A DNA stretch of 35,271 bases from Halobacteriovoraceae bacterium (GCA_002718735.1 PBFR01000037.1:1-35271); one strand, 5' to 3'. Numbered from the stretch's first letter, positions 23,667 through 31,392 are shown. Made by a program: numbers and translations. Notes: generated from the letters alone by a model not told the origin.

Positions 23667-24488
23667 ATGTTTCAAGACGACATTGAGCTTTTAGTAAGCC
23701 AAACTTTTAAAGAAGCACAGGAATTAGAAGGAAAGAACGAGTTCCCTTGGGAGGCCACGGGTGACAACTTTCTAGAAGTTCCAAGCGATACACCTGGCCT
23801 TCTTTATTACCTTCAGAAAAACTCATCCACATTTGTAATTAGAATGATCGAAGCGGAAGACCTTAGATCAATGCGCGAGCGTATAATATCCGCTCCAGAA
23901 GACTTTCCAAGCCTAAGACTCTTATCTGGCGAGGACGGGAGAAGCCTTGAAGAGAAGTTGAACTTCTTTGAATGTGACAACCTTCAAATTGCAAAGTCTA
24001 TTAAAAGGCAGCTTGCCAATAAAAGATTCCCTCTGCACGAGGAGAGAATCCTTAATGTAAGTGATCCTGGCGATAACTGGTGGATCAAACATGACCAAAA
24101 GTCCTTAAATATCTACTTTAAGCTATGTAGAACTGAGTCTATAGATACGCTCACAAAAGTTGGACCTTTGGGAGACTGCCAAGAGGCCATGTCTTGGCTC
24201 AATAAGCTTTATGGGTATTTCTCCCTACTTTTCCCTGTAAAAGACTATTCCAGCGCTCACGGACAGTTTTTCATGAGCTGCGAGCAGGAAAACAATCCTT
24301 TATTCCAAGAAATTGTTAATGTCTTCGCAACTGGAGAGATTGGAAATGGAACTTGGGAGAGGCTTAGAGAAGTTGAATCTCAAGCAAAAGAGCCAGTGGT
24401 TATTGAATCCCTAAATAAGGCAAACTACTTTCTTATGGAGATCGCTTCCATGAGAAGCTTTTGGATGGAGATCCAAGATCAACTGTAG
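23667..24488 (+). CDS. Unrecognised cytoplasmic protein, 273 residues
   Basis: A soluble acidic protein without signal peptide or membrane segment. I do not recognise a family. The N-terminal half (about 1-120) mixes helices and strands, including SSTFVIRMIEAEDLRSMRERI. The middle has a Trp pair (DNWWIKHDQKSLNIYFKLCR, about 131-150) that looks like a beta-hairpin, and the C-terminal part (about 165-273) is mainly helical. The codon use looks like its neighbours, so it is not an obvious recent import. ATG 23667 follows GGGAAG (23658-23663) with a short spacer. It lies 38 bases after the yggT-like gene and may be part of the same transcript. No function is proposed. Confidence 0.6.
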   Translation: MFQDDIELLVSQTFKEAQELEGKNEFPWEATGDNFLEVPSDTPGLLYYLQKNSSTFVIRMIEAEDLRSMRERIISAPEDFPSLRLLSGEDGRSLEEKLNFFECDNLQIAKSIKRQLANKRFPLHEERILNVSDPGDNWWIKHDQKSLNIYFKLCRTESIDTLTKVGPLGDCQEAMSWLNKLYGYFSLLFPVKDYSSAHGQFFMSCEQENNPLFQEIVNVFATGEIGNGTWERLREVESQAKEPVVIESLNKANYFLMEIASMRSFWMEIQDQL

Positions 24489-24553
24489 AATTTAACAAAC
24501 GCACACAGGAAGCAGACGTAGCAGATGATTAACGACTTATATTTGGTGAAAAT

Positions 24554-24943
24554 GTGAAAGTAACTATTTTTCCCCTCATCCTTTTAATCTTTTTTTCTTG
24601 TACCTCTAATAGGTATAAGGAGATAGATGCTAAGTTTTGTGCTTTCCTGGAAAGTAGAGAGGGAGAATTACTTGATAAAGCAGATATTAGTTATCCATTA
24701 AACAAAAGCAAAGTGACGCTCAAAAGTGGTAACGCTAGTTGTTCAATTGATACAAGTGCTTTAAATAGCGAAGTTCGAGAACAAGGTCCGGTTGTAATTC
24801 CTATAACTTTAAACGTTTCAAAGAGGAGTTTAAGAGGACTTTCAGAGTTAACGCCTGGTTCGGGAAATGGTGTAGCTCAATTACTATTCCAAAACTATAA
24901 TTGCTATGTGACTTGGAAACGTCGAGATTGCAAATCTCACTGA
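24554..24943 (+). CDS. Small predicted lipoprotein
   Basis: A 129-residue protein with a signal sequence (MKVTIFPLILLIFFSC) and a lipobox placing the acylated Cys near residue 16, followed by TSNRY. The mature part is short and contains four more cysteines (in KFCAFL, ASCSID, NYNCYVTW and RRDCKSH), enough for two disulfides in the periplasm. I do not recognise a family. The start is GTG 24554 preceded by GGTGA (24545-24549). The 65-base gap from the previous gene contains no clear promoter. The residue after the Cys is Thr, not Asp, so outer membrane sorting would be expected under the E. coli +2 rule. Confidence 0.55.
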   Translation: MKVTIFPLILLIFFSCTSNRYKEIDAKFCAFLESREGELLDKADISYPLNKSKVTLKSGNASCSIDTSALNSEVREQGPVVIPITLNVSKRSLRGLSELTPGSGNGVAQLLFQNYNCYVTWKRRDCKSH

Positions 24944-24999
24944 TTAATTAAGGTCGTAACTTTCAAAAGCCGGTAGTTGGATCTGTCTTTATTTTGTTA

Positions 25000-25032
25000 G
25001 GGGGTGATAGCTGATTTTTATAAATCACCCCC
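25000..25032 (-). terminator. Hairpin between convergent genes, probable terminator
   Basis: GGGGGTGAT (25000-25008) pairs with ATCACCCCC (25024-25032). An alternative inner pairing TGATTT with AAATCA competes for the right arm. It lies 30 bases after the stop of the minus-strand acidic-protein gene and 56 bases after the plus-strand lipoprotein gene. Neither side has a clean T tract, so it is a probable but non-canonical bidirectional terminator. Confidence 0.55.
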
Positions 25033-25062
25033 GAATTAGAACCTGAAGCTTCGGGCAAAACA

Positions 25063-25287
25063 TTACTTTGAAGTTTCCTTGGCCATAACAAAGCCTGCAA
25101 CCATAATTTGAGCAAGCTGGCCGATTTCTTCATCATCCTCAATCCCGTAAAAATACTCAATGTGCTCACAGATCATCTCAATGTCATCGTCATCCAGATG
25201 CTTTTCAACAAGCTTCATAACCTCTTCAGGCCCAGATTCTTCAAGTTTAGTCAGGTATTTTTCTAGTTTTTCTTTGTCTATACGCAT
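25063..25287 (-). CDS. Small acidic protein, unknown function
   Basis: A 74-residue, strongly acidic and probably all-helical protein with no signal peptide. Residues 1-35 form a charged amphipathic helix (EKYLTKLEESGPEEVMKLVEKHL), followed by the acidic turn DDDD, then MICEHIEYFYGIEDDEE and the more hydrophobic helix IGQLAQIMVAGFVMAKE. I know no family with this pattern. The start is supported by an AAAAGGA Shine-Dalgarno about ten bases before the ATG and by the fact that its composition is coding-like, unlike the other frames on either strand here. It is divergent from the DEAD-box helicase gene (137 bases between starts) and might be a partner or regulator, but that is speculation. Confidence 0.55.
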   Translation of the reverse strand: MRIDKEKLEKYLTKLEESGPEEVMKLVEKHLDDDDIEMICEHIEYFYGIEDDEEIGQLAQIMVAGFVMAKETSK

Positions 25288-25424
25288 TATAAATTTTTCC
25301 TTTTATTTTAAATACCTTAAGAAAATGACCTCGTCCATTCAAAACAAATACTGTTTAGGCTTAAGAAACCTTTAAGATTATGACAAGCTGTGGTAGAAGT
25401 CATGGCAACTAATAAGGAACCAAA

Positions 25425-27140
25425 ATGTTATTTAATGAACTAAATCTGAAAGAGGCCTCTCTAAAGGCCATTGACGCTCTTGGGTTTGAAAGCCCATCTG
25501 AAATTCAAGAGAAATCTATCCCATTGCTAATGGATGGGGATATTGACTTTATCGGCCAGGCCCAAACGGGAACTGGTAAAACTGCAGCTTTTACACTTCC
25601 ACTATTGGAAAAAATTGATTTTTCTTCTAAAAATATCCAATCACTTATTCTTGCTCCCACTAGAGAGCTTGCAAATCAAATTTGCGAAGAGATTAAAAAA
25701 CTATCTAAGTTTGAACCAGTAAGAACATTGGCCGTTTATGGCGGGCAACCAGTAAGTGGGCAGCTAAGAGAGCTAAGAAGTAATAAACCGCAAGTTATAG
25801 TCGGTACTCCTGGTAGAGTTTTAGACTTTATCAATAGAGGAGCACTAAAGCTTGAAACTTGTAAATATATTATCCTTGATGAAGCTGATGAAATGCTTGA
25901 TATGGGATTTTTTGATGATGTAAACACTATTCTTTCTGCAGCTGGAGAAAATGAAAATAAAAAGATTTGGATGTTCTCTGCAACTATGCCAAAGCAAATT
26001 CTTGCACTTGTTAAGCAGCACTTTGCAGATCCAGAATTGGTTAAAGTTACAAGAAAGAACCTAACTGCAGACTCTGTTAAGCAGCAATTTTGTGTTGTTA
26101 GAAGAAGGGATCAGGTTGAGGCACTTTGCCGCTACTTGGACTTTCACCAAAATACTTACGCCATCGTATTTACTAGAACTAAAGTAGGCGCCAAAGAAAT
26201 CACAGATGAACTAAACATGAGAGGATTCCCTTCAGACGCCCTTCATGGTGACATGTCTCAAGAGCAAAGAGACCTTACAATGAAGAAGTTTAAAGAAAAG
26301 AAGATAAATCTTTTGATCTGTACTGATGTTGCGGCAAGAGGGATTGACGTTAATGATCTTACTCACGTTATAAATTTCTCACTTCCTCAAGACAACGAAT
26401 CTTACGTTCACAGAATCGGAAGAACAGGAAGAGGTGGGAGCCAAGGTATCGCCCTTTCAATCATCGAGCCTTCTGAGTCCAGAAGAATTAGAGATATCGA
26501 AAGAATTACTAAGGCCAAAATTGATAAGGTTGAGCTTCCAAAGATCAGCGAAATCAAAAATGTGCTTAGAGAAAAATCATATGCTGAGTTCTCTGAGTCT
26601 ATTGAGGCCTTTGAAGCTATGGGTTCTGATGACTTTGAAAACTTCAAAGAGAAATTTGCTGATGTGGATAAGGAGGACATCCTTAAAGGTGCTTTTTCAT
26701 TCATTTTCAACCAGTCTCTAAAAAGATATAAGAACGCCCAAGAGCTTGATGTTAGAGGCAGAGAAAGAGATAGTAGAGACAGTGGCGCAAGAAGAGGTGA
26801 TAGAGCTGGTGGAGCAAGAGTTCAAAGAGGTTACGAGAAGTTCTTCTTGGCCTTTGGTAGAAAAGATGGCATGGATCCAGGTAATCTTATTAAGATGGTC
26901 TCTAGAGGCATCAGTGTGAGAGGATCAGAAGTTGGAAGAATTGATGTAAAAGACTCTTTCTCTTTCTTTGAAATGCCAGAGAGATACAAAGATAAAGTTC
27001 TAAGCATGAACTCTGATTCATGGAACCAGAGAAAAATCTCCGTAGAGGTTGCTCAGGCCAACACCGGCGGCGGTGGTGGTGGTGGAAGAGGAAGAAGAAA
27101 CGGAAATAGAAATTCCTCAAGAAGACGTTTCTCAAGATAA
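25425..27140 (+). CDS. deaD: DEAD-box ATP-dependent RNA helicase (DeaD/CsdA-like)
   Basis: A 571-residue helicase. Ordered motifs: Q motif with F3 and Q28, Walker A AQTGTGKT (46-53), PTRELA, GTPGR, DEAD (about 152-155), SAT, then domain 2 with FTRTK, DVAARGID and HRIGRTGRGG. After the core come a helical linker, an RGRERDSRDSGARRGDR-type Arg-rich segment, and a DbpA-like RNA-binding domain (about 472-530, FLAFGRKDGMDPGNLIKMV). The tail is glycine- and arginine-rich. Such helicases unwind RNA in ribosome assembly and mRNA decay, often during cold. ATG 25425 follows TAAGGAACC (25411-25419). The 5' region has no clear promoter. It is followed by an A/T-cored hairpin and then a separate promoter. 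Confidence 0.92.
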   Translation: MLFNELNLKEASLKAIDALGFESPSEIQEKSIPLLMDGDIDFIGQAQTGTGKTAAFTLPLLEKIDFSSKNIQSLILAPTRELANQICEEIKKLSKFEPVRTLAVYGGQPVSGQLRELRSNKPQVIVGTPGRVLDFINRGALKLETCKYIILDEADEMLDMGFFDDVNTILSAAGENENKKIWMFSATMPKQILALVKQHFADPELVKVTRKNLTADSVKQQFCVVRRRDQVEALCRYLDFHQNTYAIVFTRTKVGAKEITDELNMRGFPSDALHGDMSQEQRDLTMKKFKEKKINLLICTDVAARGIDVNDLTHVINFSLPQDNESYVHRIGRTGRGGSQGIALSIIEPSESRRIRDIERITKAKIDKVELPKISEIKNVLREKSYAEFSESIEAFEAMGSDDFENFKEKFADVDKEDILKGAFSFIFNQSLKRYKNAQELDVRGRERDSRDSGARRGDRAGGARVQRGYEKFFLAFGRKDGMDPGNLIKMVSRGISVRGSEVGRIDVKDSFSFFEMPERYKDKVLSMNSDSWNQRKISVEVAQANTGGGGGGGRGRRNGNRNSSRRRFSR

Positions 27141-27153
27141 ACTTATTTGATTT

Positions 27154-27190
27154 AAGCTTTCGGAAAAAATTGCTGTTTTTTCGAAAGCTT
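27154..27190. terminator. Hairpin after the DEAD-box helicase gene
   Basis: AAGCTTTCG followed by G and six A (from 27154) pairs with six T then CGAAAGCTT (ending 27190), one bulged G and a TTGCTG-type loop. It lies 13 bases after the helicase stop. The T tract is inside the stem rather than after it, so it is not a textbook terminator. Its last bases overlap the -35 box of the next promoter. Confidence 0.5.
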
Positions 27191-27217
27191 GAGTTGAATT
27201 AGCGCCCACGATACAAT
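27189..27217 (+). promoter_or_regulatory. Promoter of the FtsB-like gene
   Basis: TTGAGT (27189-27194, four of six) and TACAAT (27212-27217, five of six) are 17 bases apart. Transcription would start near 27224, giving a leader of about 49 bases before the TTG start at 27273. Confidence 0.45.
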
Positions 27218-27272
27218 AAGATTAAATTTACTGTAATAACAGGAAGTTAACAAACAAGCAGGAAGTTTAGTC

Positions 27273-27839
27273 TTGGAATTCATATTTGAAGATACAGAAG
27301 AGAACACCATAAGAAGGCCTTTCACGCCTAACGAATTCAATACAAATGATGTCTGGACTCCTCCTGGTGAGGCTCCACAGGCCATAAAAGCTGCAGCACC
27401 TGCTGTTAGAAGAAAAAGCCTGCCAAGTAGTAGTGCTGAAGTTGAGATTGCAGCTCCCTCTAAAAGAAGAAAGAGAAAAAGTGCAGATGTTAACTACCTT
27501 AAAAATGTAAAAACTCCAAAAAAGAAGAAAAAGCAAAAAGAAGGCTTTAATTGGACATGGAATAAGGTCGGCTGGTTAGTTTGTTTATGCGTATTCTTAC
27601 GACTGATTTTCATGGATAGAGGTGTTGCCCATTACTATGAGATGAAGGATACCCTTCAGCAAAAGAGGGTCGACTTAGAGTTGCTAAAAGAAGAAAACGC
27701 AGCTTTAGTTAAAGAAATTCATGAAATAAAAGTTAATCCTTCTTATCAAAGAAAGGTAACTCGTGAACACTTGGGTGTAATTGCTCAAGATGAGTATCTT
27801 ATTCTTTTTGCAAAAGATCGTTCGGCCCTTTCCATTTAA
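27273..27839 (+). CDS. FtsB/DivIC-like septum formation protein
   Basis: A 188-residue bitopic membrane protein. A long cytoplasmic N-terminus (about 1-90) ends in very basic clusters (SKRRKRKS, KTPKKKKKQK). One membrane helix covers about 96-112 (KVGWLVCLCVFLRLIFM). The periplasmic part is a leucine-type coiled coil (LQQKRVDLELLKEENAALVKEIHEIK) followed by a short conserved-looking end (TREHLGVIAQDEYLILF). This is the DivIC/FtsB family plan; FtsB bridges FtsL and FtsQ in the divisome. The family is normally about 100 residues, so the N-terminal extension is unusual. TTG 27273 is the only fitting start, with AGGAAG (27260-27265) upstream. FtsL is the other possible identity. Its 3' end overlaps the convergent DUF192 gene by 41 bases. 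Confidence 0.68.
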   Translation: MEFIFEDTEENTIRRPFTPNEFNTNDVWTPPGEAPQAIKAAAPAVRRKSLPSSSAEVEIAAPSKRRKRKSADVNYLKNVKTPKKKKKQKEGFNWTWNKVGWLVCLCVFLRLIFMDRGVAHYYEMKDTLQQKRVDLELLKEENAALVKEIHEIKVNPSYQRKVTREHLGVIAQDEYLILFAKDRSALSI

Positions 27840-28323
27840 GGCTAATGCCTGGAACTATTTCTTTGGCCAGTTCAGAGGAGGACTTTAGTTCCAACACATG
27901 CCAGGCACGCACCATTTTACTCTTTGGTATTTTTGATTTTGGCTCTTTATCTGGAAAACTCTGAAGGTTTCTGTGAACGTCCAATACATAAAAGTCTTTA
28001 GTAAGAAAAACAATATCTAGATTGAAGTGTGTCTCAGGCATCCAAAACTGACGTAGCTTATATTCGTATCCTGGAAAAAGCATGGAATCACTATCTTTAA
28101 AGAAGTCCTTGGTTACATTGCTTAAACCTTTTAGTTGTTCAATGGGGCTTTTGGCGACATAAACCCTCATTGACTTGCCGGAAGGTAGGATTATCTCACC
28201 TTGTTTGAGAGAGTTTAAACGGGATCTTGCGTCATCATTACATCCACATGCCATTAATAATATAAGGATTATCCCTAATTTTTTAATGAGCTTTGGACTA
28301 TATTGCGTTATAAAGAAATGCAT
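27799..28323 (-). CDS. DUF192 domain lipoprotein
   Basis: A 174-residue protein. After a short N-terminal stretch comes a hydrophobic signal segment and a lipobox (ILLMACGC), placing the acylated Cys near residues 26-28. The rest is a DUF192 domain: MRVYVAKSPIEQLKGLSNV (about 52-70), then MLFPGYEYKLRQFWMPETHFNLDIVFLTKDFYVLDVH, where family members show the same FWM-x-T-x-x-x-LDI-x-F core. DUF192 proteins are small secreted or anchored beta-domain proteins of unknown role. The gene has a Shine-Dalgarno (GAAGGA) and is divergent from aspS. Its stop lies inside the 3' end of the FtsB-like gene, and transcription of the two collides over 41 bases. Confidence 0.8.
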   Translation of the reverse strand: MHFFITQYSPKLIKKLGIILILLMACGCNDDARSRLNSLKQGEIILPSGKSMRVYVAKSPIEQLKGLSNVTKDFFKDSDSMLFPGYEYKLRQFWMPETHFNLDIVFLTKDFYVLDVHRNLQSFPDKEPKSKIPKSKMVRAWHVLELKSSSELAKEIVPGISLKWKGPNDLLQKE

Positions 28324-28345
28324 ATCTTATCCTTCAATCAACTTA

Positions 28346-28351
28346 ATTATA
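28346..28351 (-). promoter_or_regulatory. Possible -10 box for the DUF192 gene
   Basis: A perfect TATAAT on the minus strand, 22 bases before the DUF192 ATG, in the 40-base gap to the divergent aspS start. No good -35 box is found at 16-18 bases, and the region upstream overlaps the aspS ribosome-binding site. A weak call. Confidence 0.25.
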
Positions 28352-28363
28352 GGGAGTTTTACA

Positions 28364-30163
28364 ATGAAAAACCACAATCTCCAAGACTCAAAACTTGCTG
28401 GACATATGAGAAGCCACACTTGCGGCGAGTTAAGTGCGACCAATGAAGGGGAGACCGTAACTCTATGTGGTTGGTTAAATAAGGATAGAAACTTAGGTGG
28501 ATTGCACTTTATAGACATTAGAGACAAATACGGAGTTACTCAATTATCTTTTGACGAGTACAAGGGAGATATTGGTCTGGTTAAAAAGTTTTCTTTAGAG
28601 TCGGTCATTATGGCCACTGGAAAAGTTAGAAAAAGACCTGAGAGCGCTAGAAACGAAAATATGGATACTGGCGAGGTCGAAGTTGTGATTGAAAAGATAG
28701 AAGAGCTTGCTCATGCTAGTGAGCCTCCATTTCTTCCACATGGATCAGTTAAAGCACACGAAGATCTAAAGCTAAAGTATAGATACCTGGATCTTAGGTC
28801 AGATAGACTCCAAAACATTCTGTCGGTTCGTTCAAAGGCCATGCAAGATACAAGGATCGCTCTTTATGAAGAGGGGTTCACTGAGGTTGAAACTCCAATT
28901 CTATATAAAACAACTCCAGAGGGAGCCAGAGATTACGTTGTTCCTTCAAGAGTTCACCCTGGAAAAGTCTATGCACTTCCTCAATCACCACAAACTCTTA
29001 AGCAGTTGCTTATGATTGACTCAACTGACAAGTACTTTCAGATTTGTAAGTGTTTTAGAGACGAGGACTTAAGAGCTGACAGGCAGCCAGAATTTACTCA
29101 AATTGATATTGAGGTTAGCTTTGCAACCCAAGAGTACATTAAAAACTTGGCAACAAAGGTTGTAAGAAACCTTTTTAAGCTTGAAGACAGCTTTGAGATT
29201 CCTGTCATGAGTTATGATATGGCGATGGAAAAATACGGAAGTGACAAGCCAGATGTTAGATTTGGACTTGAGCATATGAATGCCACTTCATTATTTTCAG
29301 GATCAGGCTTTAAAGTGTTTGAAACTGTAATTGAGAGTGATGGGCTAATTAAGGCCATATTTGTAAAAAAAGAAGTGAAAGAGTTCTCCAGAAAAGAAGT
29401 TGACGCCTTGGTAGATGTTGTTAAGCCACATGGTGGCAAAGGTGTCGCTTGGTTTAAGGTTAACTCTGGTGAGGTGTCTGGCGGTATATCAAAATTTGTA
29501 TCAGATGAAGCACTGAAAGGCCTTGAAGACCTAAACCCTGAAAATGGAGATGGGACTTATTTCTTCTGTGCTGATCCAAAGCCTAGTGTTGTTCATGCTT
29601 GTGCGGATGCTCTAAGAAGACACTTTGGAAAGACTTTGGGACTAATAGATGCAAACGACTATAGGTTCTTGTGGGTAAATGACTTTCCTCTTCTTGAGCA
29701 TGATGAGGAAGAAGGGCGCTTCTATGCTTGTCATCACCCATTTACAATGCCTAAGAAAAGCCAGATGGAGCAGTTCAAAAAAGGTGCTTATGAAGACCTA
29801 GTGAATATGCCTGCTGAGGCCTATGATCTTGTTTGCAACGGTTACGAAATTGGTGGTGGTTCTCTAAGAATTTACGACAATGAAGTTCAGTCTCAAATGT
29901 TTAAAGTGTTGGGGATGACTGAAGAGGAAGTAAGCGCAAAGTTTGGATTCTTTGTTGAGGCCTTAAAGTATGGGACACCTCCTCATGCAGGTATCGCTTT
30001 TGGATTTGATCGTGTAGTTATGTTACTTGCAAAAACAGACAATATTAGAGATGCGATAGCATTCCCTAAGACCAATCAGGCCACTGATCTTATGAGTAGT
30101 GCGCCAAGTTTGCCTGAAAAAGCGCAAATGGATGAATTACATCTGAATTTTAAAGAAAAATAG
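28364..30163 (+). CDS. aspS: Aspartyl-tRNA synthetase
   Basis: A 599-residue class II synthetase (E. coli 590). An N-terminal OB-fold anticodon-binding domain covers about 1-110 (VTLCGWLNKDRNLGGLHFIDIRD). Motif 1 lies around KYRYLDLR. Motif 2 FRDEDLRADRQPEFTQID lies near residue 230. The bacterial GAD insertion domain covers about 290-420, and motif 3 FGFDRVVMLL lies near the end. It charges tRNA-Asp, and some bacterial enzymes also misacylate tRNA-Asn; the sequence here does not settle which. Start ATG 28364 is fixed by AGGGAG (28351-28356) and the typical N-terminus MRSHTCGEL a few residues later. The longer frame from 28175 overlaps the divergent DUF192 gene and is rejected. Confidence 0.96.
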   Translation: MKNHNLQDSKLAGHMRSHTCGELSATNEGETVTLCGWLNKDRNLGGLHFIDIRDKYGVTQLSFDEYKGDIGLVKKFSLESVIMATGKVRKRPESARNENMDTGEVEVVIEKIEELAHASEPPFLPHGSVKAHEDLKLKYRYLDLRSDRLQNILSVRSKAMQDTRIALYEEGFTEVETPILYKTTPEGARDYVVPSRVHPGKVYALPQSPQTLKQLLMIDSTDKYFQICKCFRDEDLRADRQPEFTQIDIEVSFATQEYIKNLATKVVRNLFKLEDSFEIPVMSYDMAMEKYGSDKPDVRFGLEHMNATSLFSGSGFKVFETVIESDGLIKAIFVKKEVKEFSRKEVDALVDVVKPHGGKGVAWFKVNSGEVSGGISKFVSDEALKGLEDLNPENGDGTYFFCADPKPSVVHACADALRRHFGKTLGLIDANDYRFLWVNDFPLLEHDEEEGRFYACHHPFTMPKKSQMEQFKKGAYEDLVNMPAEAYDLVCNGYEIGGGSLRIYDNEVQSQMFKVLGMTEEEVSAKFGFFVEALKYGTPPHAGIAFGFDRVVMLLAKTDNIRDAIAFPKTNQATDLMSSAPSLPEKAQMDELHLNFKEK

Positions 30164-30171
30164 ATCTGATA

Positions 30172-30198
30172 TGGCGGTCTAGTCAGGCCGCCACTTTT
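30172..30198. terminator. Terminator between aspS and the RDD protein gene
   Basis: TGGCGGTCT (30172-30180) pairs with AGGCCGCCA (30185-30193) around an AGTC loop, nine pairs with one T-G wobble, followed by CTTTT on the plus strand. It starts eight bases after the aspS stop and overlaps the stop of the convergent RDD gene at 30183-30185, so it probably serves both. Confidence 0.75.
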
Positions 30199-30821
30199 AA
30201 AGACTCAATATCAATGCTTACATGTTCTTTTTGGCCATCCTTTAAGGCCTCAAAGGACTTTAACCACTCATCACTGACAACTCTTGTTTTTGAGAAGAAG
30301 TCAGGTATCCCTCTTTTTTCTTCATGCAATAATGATAGGAAAAAGAACAGACCCATAGAAAAATAGCAGGCCGTGTATGCAAGACTTCTTTTGAGTGCTT
30401 GCATAAAGCTTGGCTGGTAATCAACAGACTCTGGATTGTTTGGATAATCTTCATCGATCATATTGAGTTTCATTAGGTGGCAACCTAGGCTTTTGCCATT
30501 CAAAACATATCCACAATAAAAAAAGTAGGTGAAGTAAACAGCAGTAAAAATACCAAAACTCATTAAAGGACTCATCTGTAAGAGGGACACTTTTTGAGTC
30601 GGGTTCATGGGTAAAAAGAAGTTGCTTACAAATGTTGCGTAAGAAATAAGGATCATCATATTAATCATGAGCACACAGGAGAAGTCACAAATAAAAGCGA
30701 ATGCCCTTCTTAAAGTCGTTTTTTCTTTGGAGAGTGGGAAAAATTCATAGTGATCTACTTCTTCCGGCACTTTCTGAGAGTTAATATAATCAATAAGTTT
30801 TACTACGTTGTTCTTTTCCAT
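30183..30821 (-). CDS. RDD family inner membrane protein
   Basis: A 212-residue membrane protein. The RDD domain begins with LRRAFAFICDFSCVLMINMMILISY (about residues 37-61), showing the conserved Arg and Asp in helix 1. A second helix (about 83-103) and a third (about 148-165, AYTACYFSMGLFFFLSLL) follow, and GKSLGCHLMKLNMID between them matches the KRAxDL-like segment where RDD proteins have GQSLGKRLLGLRVV. The function of RDD proteins is mostly unknown; some are ion or Na+/H+ transporters. It lies 61 bases downstream of the PLA2-like gene on the same strand, and its start follows TAGGA. Its last bases form part of the shared aspS terminator. Confidence 0.72.
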   Translation of the reverse strand: MEKNNVVKLIDYINSQKVPEEVDHYEFFPLSKEKTTLRRAFAFICDFSCVLMINMMILISYATFVSNFFLPMNPTQKVSLLQMSPLMSFGIFTAVYFTYFFYCGYVLNGKSLGCHLMKLNMIDEDYPNNPESVDYQPSFMQALKRSLAYTACYFSMGLFFFLSLLHEEKRGIPDFFSKTRVVSDEWLKSFEALKDGQKEHVSIDIESLKVAA

Positions 30822-30882
30822 CAGAGTCCTAATCGGCTTACTAATGGGAAAGTTGAGAATTTGGTGTGGGGGTAAAAAGTGC

Positions 30883-31392
30883 CTAAGGAGTCTCTGACTT
30901 TGGAATGAGACTATTTTGAATCTTTTTTGCAGCCTCTGTCATATGCTTAATTTGCTCTTTACTAAGGAGCTCGTTGTAATCTTTTATAGATTCATAAACA
31001 CTTGGAAACTGGTCCAGTATTGTGATTTTCTCGCTAGTGCTTGGAGCTGTGTAACCTCTTCCACTTTTATAGCCATAGGCCCAACGCCAAGGAAGTCCCG
31101 TATCGGGCCTACCACCAAACCTCACACCTAAGTACATCATATAAGCATTTGTTGAGTTAGATGAGTTCTCTACACAGGCCTCGAGCTCTAAGTCAGAATT
31201 TAATCTTTCTTCACTAGTACCACCAATCCAATAGACGATATCGTGTGCGAAACAGCAGTGAAACCACTCAGTCTTGGATTCTTTGTCAAAGCCATCAAAA
31301 TAAGCAGAACAACCATCAGTAGAAAATGGAAGGATCTGAGCACTCCATGAAAGGCCTGCGTATAATAAAATGGTAAAAGAAGCTTTTAACAT
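30883..31392 (-). CDS. Secreted phospholipase A2-like protein
   Basis: A 169-residue protein with a signal peptide (MLKASFTILLYAGLSWSA, cleavage near residue 18). Mature residues contain FSTDGCSAYFDGF followed by WFHCCFAHDIVYWIGGT (about 43-59). The CC-x2-HD-x2-Y arrangement is the catalytic His-Asp motif of phospholipase A2, and the preceding DGCS fits the start of a calcium or disulfide-bearing loop. A second Cys-rich helix (LNSDLELEACVE) follows as in PLA2. The C-terminal half is helical and has no match I can name. A secreted lipase would act on membrane phospholipids. The gene is between mutS (35 bases upstream) and the RDD gene on the same strand. The activity is inference from the motif; it could also be a non-catalytic family member. 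Confidence 0.6.
   Translation of the reverse strand: MLKASFTILLYAGLSWSAQILPFSTDGCSAYFDGFDKESKTEWFHCCFAHDIVYWIGGTSEERLNSDLELEACVENSSNSTNAYMMYLGVRFGGRPDTGLPWRWAYGYKSGRGYTAPSTSEKITILDQFPSVYESIKDYNELLSKEQIKHMTEAAKKIQNSLIPKSETP

Noticed and set aside
28175..28363. Upstream extension of aspS
   Set aside because: It overlaps the divergent DUF192 gene and its translation shows no synthetase features. ATG 28364 has a good Shine-Dalgarno.
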